DNA of 10,628 nt from Clostridiales bacterium UBA6386 (GTDB lineage: Bacteria > Bacillota > Clostridia > Oscillospirales > Oscillospiraceae). The notes below the pieces were generated by a model. That model had not been told where the DNA came from. It did not search any database and worked only from the letters and a program-made list of their open reading frames with translations. How positions within the stretch are numbered: the stretch's first letter is position 1; each line of letters begins with the position of its first letter. Below are positions 1-8,009 of this stretch, piece by piece. A program made the position numbers and the translations under genes. The stretch is taken from assembly GCA_002437585.1 (NCBI GenBank), contig DJQM01000060.1:1-10628 (forward strand), written 5' to 3'.

Positions 1-68
1 CTTCATTTTAGCACATACAAAACCTAAGTTTTTTCGTATTTGGTCAATTATTTTCCCCTTCCCGGACA

Positions 69-92
69 GTTTTCCCCAGGATTCGGGAAAAC
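69..92. promoter_or_regulatory. Inverted repeat upstream of the lepA promoter
   Basis: Perfect 8-bp arms GTTTTCCC (69-76) and GGGAAAAC (85-92) are separated by an 8-nt spacer. The right arm ends six bases before the lepA -35 hexamer. There is no strong U-tract on either side, so it does not look like a terminator. It could be an operator or simply a chance palindrome in AT-rich spacer. I see no matching factor. Confidence 0.35.
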
Positions 93-98
93 ATACAG

Positions 99-127
99 TT
101 TACTTTTCGGCAAAAATTCGCTATAAT
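99..127 (+). promoter_or_regulatory. Sigma-A-type promoter for lepA-hemW
   Basis: The -35 TTTACT (99-104, four of six consensus bases), a 17-bp spacer and a perfect -10 TATAAT (122-127) place the start of transcription near 134. The leader of about 48 nt contains a small GC hairpin, CGCGCC (144-149) / GGCGCG (154-159) with loop CATT. The hairpin lies upstream of the ribosome binding site and does not cover it. This is the only good promoter upstream of lepA, and hemW has none of its own. Confidence 0.8.
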
Positions 128-181
128 GGTAAAAATGTCTTTGCGCGCCCATTGGCGCGATTCTACGCGAGGTGTGCACCC

Positions 182-1990
<1,809 letters not shown>

Positions 1991-2008
1991 CAGGAGGAAA
2001 GACGCTCC

Positions 2009-3202
2009 ATGCCCATACTCACCAAACGCCCGGACAAGAAACCCCTGGGCATTTATGTACACGTTCCCTTCTGCCGCAGCAAATGCCAGTACTGCGACTT
2101 CTACTCCCTGGCCACCAAGGAGGATAACCTCTTCGACGGCTATCTGGACGCGGTGTGCGACCACATCAAGGAGGCCGGGGAGCTGGCGCCCAATTACAAG
2201 GTGGATACGGTCTACTTCGGCGGCGGCACCCCCAGCTTCTTCGGAGCCGACGGCCTGGCCGTGATCCTCACCGCCATCCGCCGGAGCTTCGATGTGGACA
2301 ACGGCGCGGAGATCACCGCGGAGTGCAACCCGGACTCCGTGTCCGACCGGCTTCTCCATCGTCTGCGAGCCGAGGGCTTCAACCGGATCAGCCTGGGCGT
2401 TCAGTCCGACAGCGACGAAATGCTCAAGAAGCTGGGTCGTCCCCACACCTACGCCCAGGCGGTGATGGCCTATCAGCGCATCCGCAAGTCCGGCTTCCGG
2501 AACGTATCCATTGACCTGATGTACGGCCTGCCCGGTCAGGACGTGCTGGACTGGACGGCAACTCTCGACAACGTCCTCCGGCTGAACCCGGAGCATATCA
2601 GCTGCTACGCCCTGAAAATTGAGGAGGGAACCCCCTTCTATCAGGTGAAGGACGCCCTGAATCTTCCGGACGAGGACACCCAGGCGGACATGTATCTGGC
2701 GGCGGTGGAGACGCTCCGGGGAAGGGGCTTCCGGCAATACGAAATTTCCAACTTCTGCCGGAAGGGGCTGGTGTCCCGGCACAACATGAAATACTGGACC
2801 GGCGGGGAGTACCTGGGCTTCGGCCCCGGAGCCAGCTCGGATTTCGCCGGCAAGCGGTTCACCCTGAAGCGGGATTTGCAGGCCTATATTTCCGGCATCC
2901 GGGACGGCGGCGACATTATGGAGGACTTGCAGGAAATTCCCATCCGGGAGCGGGCGGGAGAGTACCTGATGCTCCGTCTTCGCACCAGCCAGGGCATCGA
3001 GCGGGAGGAATACGAGAAGACCTTCCTGCTGCCCTTTGACCCGTTGGAGGACGTGCTGGAAAAGCAGCGTCGGCTGTTCCATGCCACCCAGACCGACACC
3101 GGCCGCTGGGTGCTGACCCCCAAGGGGTACCTGGTAAGCAACGACATTATCACCGATCTTCTGCTGGCTCAGGACAATTCCGCGCCCCTGAAGCGGGTGT
3201 GA
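2009..3202 (+). CDS. hemW: HemW, radical-SAM heme chaperone (formerly HemN-like protein)
   Basis: HemW is a radical S-adenosylmethionine family protein that binds heme and delivers it to target proteins. Older annotations call it oxygen-independent coproporphyrinogen III oxidase, but it lacks that activity. In the 397-residue product the [4Fe-4S] motif CxxxCxxC is C22, C26, C29, followed by DF as in HemW; true HemN has CxxxCxxCxC. The SAM-binding GGGTPS is at 71-76. The HemW hallmark HNxxYW, implicated in heme binding, is H258-W263, and the C-terminal HemN_C-type region is present. AGGAGG (1992-1997) sits 11 bases before the ATG. The gene follows lepA by 18 nt with no terminator between, so they form one transcript. 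In Bacillus the pair is followed by hrcA-grpE-dnaK; here transcription ends after hemW. No heme biosynthesis gene is nearby. Confidence 0.96.
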   Translation: MPILTKRPDKKPLGIYVHVPFCRSKCQYCDFYSLATKEDNLFDGYLDAVCDHIKEAGELAPNYKVDTVYFGGGTPSFFGADGLAVILTAIRRSFDVDNGAEITAECNPDSVSDRLLHRLRAEGFNRISLGVQSDSDEMLKKLGRPHTYAQAVMAYQRIRKSGFRNVSIDLMYGLPGQDVLDWTATLDNVLRLNPEHISCYALKIEEGTPFYQVKDALNLPDEDTQADMYLAAVETLRGRGFRQYEISNFCRKGLVSRHNMKYWTGGEYLGFGPGASSDFAGKRFTLKRDLQAYISGIRDGGDIMEDLQEIPIRERAGEYLMLRLRTSQGIEREEYEKTFLLPFDPLEDVLEKQRRLFHATQTDTGRWVLTPKGYLVSNDIITDLLLAQDNSAPLKRV

Positions 3203-3224
3203 TACCGCATTATAATGTAAGACG

Positions 3225-3259
3225 AAAGCAGGGCGGCTCATTGGCCGCCCTGCTTTTTT
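3225..3259 (+). terminator. Intrinsic terminator of the lepA-hemW operon
   Basis: The 11-bp stem is AGCAGGGCGGC (3227-3237) and its complement (3244-3254), with a 6-nt loop TCATTG and a run of six T. Upstream A residues can extend the stem into the T-run. It lies 22 nt after the hemW stop codon. The core GGGCGGC...GCCGCCC is shared with the two terminators near 7968-8036. Confidence 0.93.
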
Positions 3260-3277
3260 GCGCGCCAAAATAGATGG

Positions 3278-3382
3278 TGTCATTGCGAGCCAGTGTGGTG
3301 CTCCGCGCAGCGAATCAAAATCCAACAATTGCCAGTGGCAATTGCTCCATAATGTAAAGGTGGCACGACGCAGCCGTGACGG
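3278..3382 (+). repeat. Interspersed repeat, GTCATTGCGAG...GGTGGC-stem-GACGG type (copy 1, degenerate)
   Basis: It starts with TGTCATTGCGAG (3278-3289), identical over 12 bases to the start of the copy at 10382-10393. It ends with a GGTGGC...GACGG hairpin unit (3359-3382) that matches 7019-7042 at 21 of 24 positions by my alignment. Between them is the perfect 8-bp hairpin at 3326-3344. The copy looks decayed: the CACG/CGTG stem of the terminal unit has a mismatch that the 7019 copy does not have. Confidence 0.65.
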
Positions 3383-3430
3383 ATGAGGGCAGAGAATACT
3401 TCCCAGTTTAGAAAATCTTCGTAAGAATCC

Positions 3431-3505
3431 GTAGGGGTCGATGCCCACATCGACCCATCCAAGTTTTATGTATTTTACCATCGGGTCAATGTGGGCATTG
3501 GCCCC
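3431..3505. repeat. Inverted pair of GTAGGGG-type hairpins
   Basis: The first unit (3431-3456) has head GTAGGGG and stem GGGTCGATG (3435-3443) / CATCGACCC (3448-3456). The second unit (3483-3505) reads as its reverse complement with three differences over 23 positions. Its own stem is GGGTCAATG (3483-3491) / CATTGGCCC (3496-3504), with one G-T wobble. The 26 AT-rich bases between them contain no gene. Confidence 0.6.
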
Positions 3506-3742
3506 TTGCTCCTAATTGGGTTTCGGAAGAACCGGGGGATTGTGACCGGAGGGAATCCCCGGAGGGGGTCACACCAGTGCTGCGGCACTGATTCGCAGTG
3601 ACATGCGTTATACGAAGGACTTGTTCTGCAACGAAACGATACCGAGCGGTACCCAATGGTGCAGCGAATATACACCAGCTTGCGCACGCATTGTCTGCGG
3701 CGACCCGCCGCAATTGTAAGAAATTCTTAAAGGTTACAGATA

Positions 3743-3771
3743 TTGACAAAACAGTAACCCATTGCTATACT
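3743..3771 (+). promoter_or_regulatory. Strong promoter of the ytrA-ABC operon
   Basis: A perfect -35 TTGACA (3743-3748), a 17-bp spacer and -10 TATACT (3766-3771) are preceded by an extended -10 TG (3763-3764). This is the strongest promoter in the window. Such near-consensus strength is typical of genes kept off by a repressor. The predicted start near 3778 falls inside the palindrome at 3772-3798. Confidence 0.9.
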
Positions 3772-3798
3772 AACTGTACTAGCACAGCTAGTACAGTT
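3772..3798. promoter_or_regulatory. Probable operator for the YtrA-family repressor
   Basis: This is a perfect inverted repeat: left arm AACTGTACTAGC (3772-3783), spacer ACA, right arm GCTAGTACAGTT (3787-3798). It abuts the -10 box and covers the transcription start, so a bound dimer would block the polymerase. The GTAC-containing symmetric arms and the position directly before the GntR gene fit autoregulation as known for YtrA-type regulators. Partial matches flank it: GGTTAC (3732-3737) and GTAACC (3754-3759) enclose the -35 box, and ACAGTTACC (3802-3810) follows. Confidence 0.85.
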
Positions 3799-3825
3799 GA
3801 TACAGTTACCCTAAGGAGGGATGAT

Positions 3826-4191
3826 ATGGTTCACCTGGATTATCGGGACTCCCGACCCATTTACACCCAAATCACCGACGGCTTCAAGGAGCAGATCTCC
3901 ACCGGCGTGCTGCAGTCCGGGGATAAGCTGCCCAGCGTCCGGGAGCTGGCGGCGGAGCTGGCCATCAACCCCAATACCATCCAGCGTTCCTACCGGACGC
4001 TGGAGGTGGACGGCTGGATCTCCACCGTCCCCGGGAAGGGCTGCTTCGTGTGCAGCTGCGACTGCCAGGAGCGGGAGCGTCAGCACTGGTACCGCACCTT
4101 CGACGATTCCACCACCGCCCTGATGGCTTTGGGCGTGACCCGGGAATGCCTGGTTCACAGGATAGAAAAAGGAGGAAACGAGTATGCTTGA
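3826..4191 (+). CDS. GntR-family transcriptional repressor, YtrA subfamily
   Basis: This 121-residue protein has the short YtrA layout: an N-terminal winged helix-turn-helix and only a brief C-terminal dimerisation tail. The wHTH spans about 11-75. It contains PIYTQITDGFKEQI, the GDKLPSVRELAAEL recognition region (32-45), NPNTIQRSYRTLE (48-60) and the wing ending GKGCFV (70-75). An unusual cluster of four cysteines (C73, C76, C78, C80) follows at once. The start at 3826 is set by AAGGAGGG (3813-3820) five bases upstream and by alignment to the family; the longer open frame to 3598 runs through the promoter and is not translated. The gene overlaps the ABC ATPase gene by eight bases. It most likely represses its own operon through the palindrome at 3772-3798. 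The inducer is unknown; YtrA relatives respond to cell-wall antibiotics. Confidence 0.93.
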   Translation: MVHLDYRDSRPIYTQITDGFKEQISTGVLQSGDKLPSVRELAAELAINPNTIQRSYRTLEVDGWISTVPGKGCFVCSCDCQERERQHWYRTFDDSTTALMALGVTRECLVHRIEKGGNEYA

Positions 4192-5065
4192 AATGAACGG
4201 CGTAACCAAGACCTTCGGCAGCTTCAAGGCACTGGACAACCTGAACCTGACGGTGCCACAGGGGGCGGTCTACGGCCTGGTTGGCCCCAACGGCGCAGGC
4301 AAATCCACCGCCATCCGGCATCTGACCGGCGTTTACCGGCCGGACAGCGGCACCGTCCAGGTGGACAGCCAGCGGGTCTACGAAAACCCGGCCGTGAAGG
4401 CCGACATCGGCTATATTCCCGATGAGGTTTTCTACTTCCCCTCGGCCACCATGGAGGATATGCGCAGATTCTACAAGGGGCTTTACCCCCGGTTCGACGA
4501 CGACCTGTACAACCGGCTCTACGACATTTTCCGGCTTCCCAAAAACGGACAGATCCGCCGGTTCAGCAAGGGTATGCAGAAGCAGGCGGCCTTCCACTTA
4601 GCCCTTGCCATGCGGCCGAAGGTGCTGATTCTCGACGAGCCGGTGGACGGCCTGGACCCGGTGATGCGCCGGCAGGTCATGAGCCTGATCCTGTCGGACG
4701 TGGCCGAGTACGGCACCACGGTGCTTATTTCCTCCCACAACCTCCGGGAGCTGGAGGACGTGTGCGATCATGTGGGCATTATGGATCACGGCCAGATGCT
4801 CCTGGAGAAGAGCCTGGCGGATATGCAGGGCACCACCCACAAGCTTCAGATCGTGGGCGGCGTGCCGGAGGGGCTGGAAATTCTCCACGAGAGCAGCTCC
4901 GGACGGCTGAAGACCCTGATCTGTCGGGGTCAGGCCTGGGAGATCAGCACCAAGGCGGCGGCCGCCAAGCCCGCCTACTTCGATGTGCTGCCCCTGTCCC
5001 TGGAAGAGATTTTCATTTATGAATTGGGAGGCGCGGATTATGCAGTCAAGGACATCCTTCTTTAA
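4184..5065 (+). CDS. ABC transporter ATP-binding protein (YtrB/BcrA-like)
   Basis: This cytoplasmic ATPase subunit would power the permease encoded next. The 293 residues hold a complete nucleotide-binding domain: Walker A GPNGAGKST (34-42), a signature motif in the variant form FSKGMQKQ (127-134), Walker B VLILDEP (147-153) followed by the D-loop region VDGLDP, and the switch histidine H185 in SSHNL. The SKGM form of the signature is usual in ABC-2-type exporters of this kind and is not a defect. Residues about 215-293 form a small C-terminal extension. AAGGAGG (4169-4175) lies eight bases before the ATG. The start overlaps the regulator's stop region by eight bases and the 3' end overlaps the permease gene by 26 bases, which points to translational coupling and a fixed ratio. 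The substrate cannot be read from the sequence. Confidence 0.95.
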   Translation: MLEMNGVTKTFGSFKALDNLNLTVPQGAVYGLVGPNGAGKSTAIRHLTGVYRPDSGTVQVDSQRVYENPAVKADIGYIPDEVFYFPSATMEDMRRFYKGLYPRFDDDLYNRLYDIFRLPKNGQIRRFSKGMQKQAAFHLALAMRPKVLILDEPVDGLDPVMRRQVMSLILSDVAEYGTTVLISSHNLRELEDVCDHVGIMDHGQMLLEKSLADMQGTTHKLQIVGGVPEGLEILHESSSGRLKTLICRGQAWEISTKAAAAKPAYFDVLPLSLEEIFIYELGGADYAVKDILL

Positions 5066-6926
5066 CGGCGCGGTATTCCGGAAAAACTTAAGCCGGTTCG
5101 CCCCGGTGATGGCTCTGGACACCCTTCTGATCGTCATTATGATTATGATGGTCTGGAGCCGGACGGGCGTGGAAAACCGGAGCTACTATTTCTTTAACAA
5201 CGTGGGGAGCCTGTTCAATCTGATGGGCATGGTGAACCTGGTTTACGCGGCGGTGGTTGCCCAGCTGATCTTCGGCGATCTGTTCAGCAGCCGGATGTGC
5301 AACGCGCTGCACGCCATGCCCCCCCGCCGGGAGTGCTGGTTTACGACCAATGTGGTCTCCGGCCTGGTCTATTCCCTGATCCCCACGGCGGTGGGCACCC
5401 TGATTCTCCTGCCCCTGCTGGCCAAGACCGTTTTTGTCGGTGCCTGGAAGGTAGCCTTCCTGTTCTTCCTGGCGGCCAACCTGGAATTTGTCTGCTTCTT
5501 TGGCCTGGCGGTGTTCAGCGTGATGATGGTCGGCTCCCGGATCACCATGATCGCGGGCTATGGCCTTCTGAACTTCGGCGCGCCCATCTGCTACTGGCTG
5601 GTCAACAGCATCTACACCCCCCTGCTCTACGGCGTGGTCACGCCCACCGCCCTGGCGCAGAAGCTCTGCCCCATGCAGCACATGTTCGCGAGCTTCGTGG
5701 TCACAGACGAGGTGAAGGTCTTCGACGATTTCGGCAAGCTTCTGCCCGACGTCCAGCCAACCTATTCTCTCGGCGAGGCCTGGCACAGCATCGGCTGGCT
5801 GGCGTTGGCCGGCGTCGTGTTTGCCCTGGCTGCCCTGATCCTCTATAAGAACCGGAACCTGGAGTGCGCCGGCGACGCGGTGTTCAGCCGGAAGCTGATC
5901 CCCCTGTTCCAGGTACTCAGCGCCCTGTTCGTGGCGGTGGCGGCGGAATTCTTCCTGACGGAGTTCGTCGGCATCAGCGACGATGAGAATTACCTGAAAT
6001 ATGTGCTTCTGTTCTGCGGCCTGCTGGTGGGCTGGTTCGCGGGGAAGATGCTGGTGGAGCGCTCGGCTCAGGTGTTCCAGCCGAGAAGCTTTGTGGGTCT
6101 GGGCATTCTGGCGGCGGTGCTGGCCGTTACCATGGGTCTGACCAAGCTGGACATCCTGCGCATTGACGACCGGATTCCCGCCCAGGAGGACGTGGCAAAG
6201 GTTTCCATCGGCTTCAATGGCGGCAGCTTTGAAGATTCCTCCGACATTGCCCAGATTCTGCGGGTACAGCAGCTGGCGTTGGAAGACCGGCTTCCCTATG
6301 ACGAAGGTGCTACGGCCTATGTGATGGAGAACGGGGAATATGTCCCCATCGCCGAGTCTCAGGCAAACTACTGGCAGGAGGGCGACCCGCTGCCCCAGCA
6401 GCGGATGCGGGACGATGTGGCCCTGACCTACACCCTGAAAAACGGCAAGACCATCCGCCGGAACTATTTCTTCTGGGTGGACAGCGAGATGGGTCAGATC
6501 GTCAAGAGCATCCTGAGCCGTTGGGATGTGGTCAACAGCAGCACGATCTACATAGACGGTAAGGAAGTGGAGCGTCTGCCTCTGGTGCTGGAAGGTGTGA
6601 AGGAGTTCTCCTGCTCCACTGCCCCCACCGATAACAAGAATTTCACCCGGGAGCAGGCAGACGCGCTGATTGCGGCCATCCAGGCCGACTGCGCGGCGGG
6701 CCACATGGCCCAGGCTTCCCAGTATCACGAGGGCGTGTTCAAATTTCTCGATGTTTACGGAGACGACTGTGAGTACAACAGCATTAACCTGTACATCCAA
6801 AGTGAGAACTATGGCTGGGGCGTGGACGTTTTCGCCGACTGCGCCAATACCATCCGGTGGCTCCGGGACAACGGCTACATGGACGGCGTGACCATCGGCC
6901 AGAGGACGACTCCCCGGTGGTATTGA
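5040..6926 (+). CDS. ABC-2-type permease with large C-terminal extracytoplasmic domain
   Basis: This 628-residue membrane protein is the only permease of the operon. By hydrophobicity I count about nine segments: near 21-39, 60-80, 104-125, 138-162, 166-188, 250-269, 287-308, 318-336 and 350-368. A soluble region of about 260 residues (370-628) then runs to the end; with nine spans and a cytoplasmic N-terminus it would lie outside the membrane. Related clostridial permeases carry a C-terminal domain that I recall being catalogued as DUF6449; I could not verify the match. GGGAGG (5026-5031) eight bases before the ATG at 5040 decides the start; in-frame ATGs at 4983 and 5019 lack a site and lie within the ATPase gene. 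A single long permease suggests a homodimer with the ATPase. The role is probably export or sensing in envelope stress, by analogy only. Confidence 0.88.
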   Translation: MQSRTSFFNGAVFRKNLSRFAPVMALDTLLIVIMIMMVWSRTGVENRSYYFFNNVGSLFNLMGMVNLVYAAVVAQLIFGDLFSSRMCNALHAMPPRRECWFTTNVVSGLVYSLIPTAVGTLILLPLLAKTVFVGAWKVAFLFFLAANLEFVCFFGLAVFSVMMVGSRITMIAGYGLLNFGAPICYWLVNSIYTPLLYGVVTPTALAQKLCPMQHMFASFVVTDEVKVFDDFGKLLPDVQPTYSLGEAWHSIGWLALAGVVFALAALILYKNRNLECAGDAVFSRKLIPLFQVLSALFVAVAAEFFLTEFVGISDDENYLKYVLLFCGLLVGWFAGKMLVERSAQVFQPRSFVGLGILAAVLAVTMGLTKLDILRIDDRIPAQEDVAKVSIGFNGGSFEDSSDIAQILRVQQLALEDRLPYDEGATAYVMENGEYVPIAESQANYWQEGDPLPQQRMRDDVALTYTLKNGKTIRRNYFFWVDSEMGQIVKSILSRWDVVNSSTIYIDGKEVERLPLVLEGVKEFSCSTAPTDNKNFTREQADALIAAIQADCAAGHMAQASQYHEGVFKFLDVYGDDCEYNSINLYIQSENYGWGVDVFADCANTIRWLRDNGYMDGVTIGQRTTPRWY

Positions 6927-6948
6927 TCCGGCAGTTCCTATATACAAC

Positions 6949-6975
6949 TACAGGGCGGGGGAATCCCGCCCTGTA
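6949..6975 (+). other. GC-rich hairpin after the permease gene, no U-tract
   Basis: Arms TACAGGGCGGG (6949-6959) and CCCGCCCTGTA (6965-6975) form a perfect 11-bp stem with a 5-nt loop. It starts 23 bases after the permease stop. The following bases (ATATTGAAAAGG) lack a T-run, so it is at best a weak intrinsic terminator. It could instead stabilise the mRNA 3' end, or be one more member of the palindromic repeats in this spacer. Read-through into the lipoprotein gene is possible. Confidence 0.55.
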
Positions 6976-7000
6976 ATATTGAAAAGGCGCACCCAAAAAG

Positions 7001-7042
7001 CCCCCCTTGTGTAAGGGGGGTGGCACGGCTCTGCCGTGACGG
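7001..7042 (+). repeat. Interspersed repeat, double-hairpin GGTGGC-stem-GACGG type (copy 2)
   Basis: There are two adjacent perfect hairpins: CCCCCCTT (7001-7008) / AAGGGGGG (7013-7020) with loop GTGT, then CACGGC (7024-7029) / GCCGTG (7033-7038) with loop TCT. The second is framed by GGTGGC and GACGG, as at 3359-3382 and 10447-10480. The same two-hairpin order occurs at 10431-10480 with different stem bases. There is no coding potential. Confidence 0.75.
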
Positions 7043-7084
7043 GGGATTGTACGCTTTCCAAGTGATACGCGCCAATGTCCTGAC

Positions 7085-7111
7085 GGGTCGATGAAGGGCA
7101 TCGCCCCCTAC
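7085..7111 (-). repeat. GTAGGGG-headed palindromic repeat (minus orientation)
   Basis: Read on the minus strand it begins GTAGGGG (7111-7105). The paired core CGATG / CATCG is followed by ACCC, as in the unit at 3431-3456. The loop is CCCTT rather than CCCA. It lies 43 bases before the lipoprotein ATG. I see no convincing sigma-A promoter between 6976 and 7153, so the lipoprotein gene's own promoter remains unidentified. Confidence 0.55.
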
Positions 7112-7153
7112 GCTGCAATCGCGAATTTTTTCAAACCAAAAGAGGTAACTAAC

Positions 7154-7945
7154 ATGAAAAAGCAACTGACCGCAGCCCTTGGGCTGCTTCTGACTCTGAA
7201 CCTGTTCGGCTGTGCCCGGAAGGCACCCGCCGAAACCGCCGCTCCCACCACCGTCCCGGAGACCGCGGCCGTGACCACCGCCCCCGCCGAAACCACCGGG
7301 GCAACCCAGGCCGAGGATTCCGCCGCGCTGGCCGCCTATCGGGAGGTTCTGACCCAAATCCGGGAACATTCCGCGTTCCCGGACGGCACGAAAATCGAGC
7401 TGTTCGAGCCTGCCACCATGGATGATGAGAAGTTCGCCCTGGCGGACGTGGACGGCGACGGGGAGCCGGAGCTGCTGGTGTCCGTTTCCGATACGGCTAT
7501 GGCCGGAATGCGGGAGACGGTCTACGGCTACGATGCCGCCTCCGGCCAGGTAACGGAGGAAGCCCAGTCCTTCCCGGGCTGCGAGTACTATCCCGGCCTC
7601 ATCAAGGACTTCTCCTCCCACAACCAGGGCTATGCCGGTGAGGTGCTCTGGCCCTATGGCGTGGATCCCTACAATGCCGAAACCGGGAAATATGAATACA
7701 AGTACTATGTGGATGCCTGGATGAAGGAAATCTCCGACACCTATTTCGACGGAACCAAGTATCCGGAGGACATTGATGTCAATCACGACGGCTATGTCTA
7801 CCTGATCACCGACAAGGACGGCAACGTGACCATCCTGAACAAGACGGATTACGAGGCCTGGGAGAAGGAACAGTTCGGCACTCTGGAGCAAATCGACATT
7901 CCCTGGCAGAAGATGACCGCCGAGAACGTCAGCGCGGTGGGATAA
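7154..7945 (+). CDS. Predicted lipoprotein with acidic, calcium-loop-like motifs; function unknown
   Basis: I do not recognise a named family. The 263-residue product has a lipoprotein signal: MKKQ, a hydrophobic stretch (5-18) and lipobox LFGC with the lipidated Cys at position 20. A Thr/Ala/Pro/Glu-rich linker of about 35 residues (21-55) then holds the globular part away from the membrane. The domain from about 56 on has D98-V-D100-G-D102-G, the DxDxDG loop seen in EF-hand, dockerin and FG-GAP-type sites, followed by PELLV. A second acidic loop is D208-V-N210-H-D212-G213. A further KDGN is at 221-224. GAGGT (7142-7146) lies seven bases before the ATG at 7154; a longer frame to 7091 would add residues with no signal-peptide logic. 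It would sit on the outer face of the membrane. Its link to the upstream ABC operon is positional only. Confidence 0.85.
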   Translation: MKKQLTAALGLLLTLNLFGCARKAPAETAAPTTVPETAAVTTAPAETTGATQAEDSAALAAYREVLTQIREHSAFPDGTKIELFEPATMDDEKFALADVDGDGEPELLVSVSDTAMAGMRETVYGYDAASGQVTEEAQSFPGCEYYPGLIKDFSSHNQGYAGEVLWPYGVDPYNAETGKYEYKYYVDAWMKEISDTYFDGTKYPEDIDVNHDGYVYLITDKDGNVTILNKTDYEAWEKEQFGTLEQIDIPWQKMTAENVSAVG

Positions 7946-7967
7946 CGCGAAAAGCTCCAATCGGTAT

Positions 7968-7993
7968 GGGCGGCCATTATGGCCGCCCTTTTT
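7968..7993 (+). terminator. Intrinsic terminator of the lipoprotein gene
   Basis: A perfect 9-bp stem GGGCGGCCA (7968-7976) / TGGCCGCCC (7980-7988) with loop TTA is followed at once by five T (7989-7993). It starts 23 bases after the stop codon. It faces the fbp terminator about 17 bases further on, so the two converging transcripts are insulated from each other. Confidence 0.92.
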
Positions 7994-8009
7994 CGTTGAA
8001 ACTCCATGT

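Larger units (their letters stand above)
3260..3740. other. Gene-free spacer built from degenerate palindromic repeats
   Basis: I see no credible gene here; the open frames translate to low-complexity or repeat-derived peptides. The stretch is a mosaic of short inverted repeats. CAATTGCC-AGT-GGCAATTG is at 3326-3344. A GGTGGC-stem-GACGG unit is at 3359-3382, and a GTAGGGG-headed hairpin is at 3431-3456 with an inverted copy at 3483-3505. GTGACC/GGTCAC arms are at 3542-3547 and 3567-3572. CAGTGC-TGCG-GCACTG is at 3575-3590, and TGCGGCG-ACC-CGCCGCA is at 3696-3712. None of these is followed by a U-tract. The composition and the parts match the repeat DNA at 6950-7111 and 10382-10594. Confidence 0.7.

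Noticed and set aside
19..34. AAAAC-CTAA-GTTTTTT as the terminator of a gene to the left of the window
   Set aside because: The stem is only five A/T-rich pairs, and no upstream gene is visible to support it.
3260..3740. CRISPR array or small RNA gene in the repeat-rich spacer
   Set aside because: The repeats differ from one another, spacing is irregular, and there are no cas genes. No promoter plus terminator pair frames a transcript there.
3598..3825. N-terminal extension of the GntR regulator
   Set aside because: It would place translation upstream of the promoter and operator. The ATG at 3826 has an ideal ribosome binding site and matches the family start.
4562..4585. Degenerate ABC signature (FSKGMQKQ instead of LSGGQ) as a sign of an inactive ATPase
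   Set aside because: SKGM-type signatures are normal in ABC-2 exporters of this group, and Walker A, Walker B and the switch His are intact.
5088..6947. Minus-strand open frame of 619 codons opposite the permease gene
   Set aside because: It is a His/Gln/Val-rich translation typical of antisense frames in G+C-rich genes, and the permease on the plus strand is certain.
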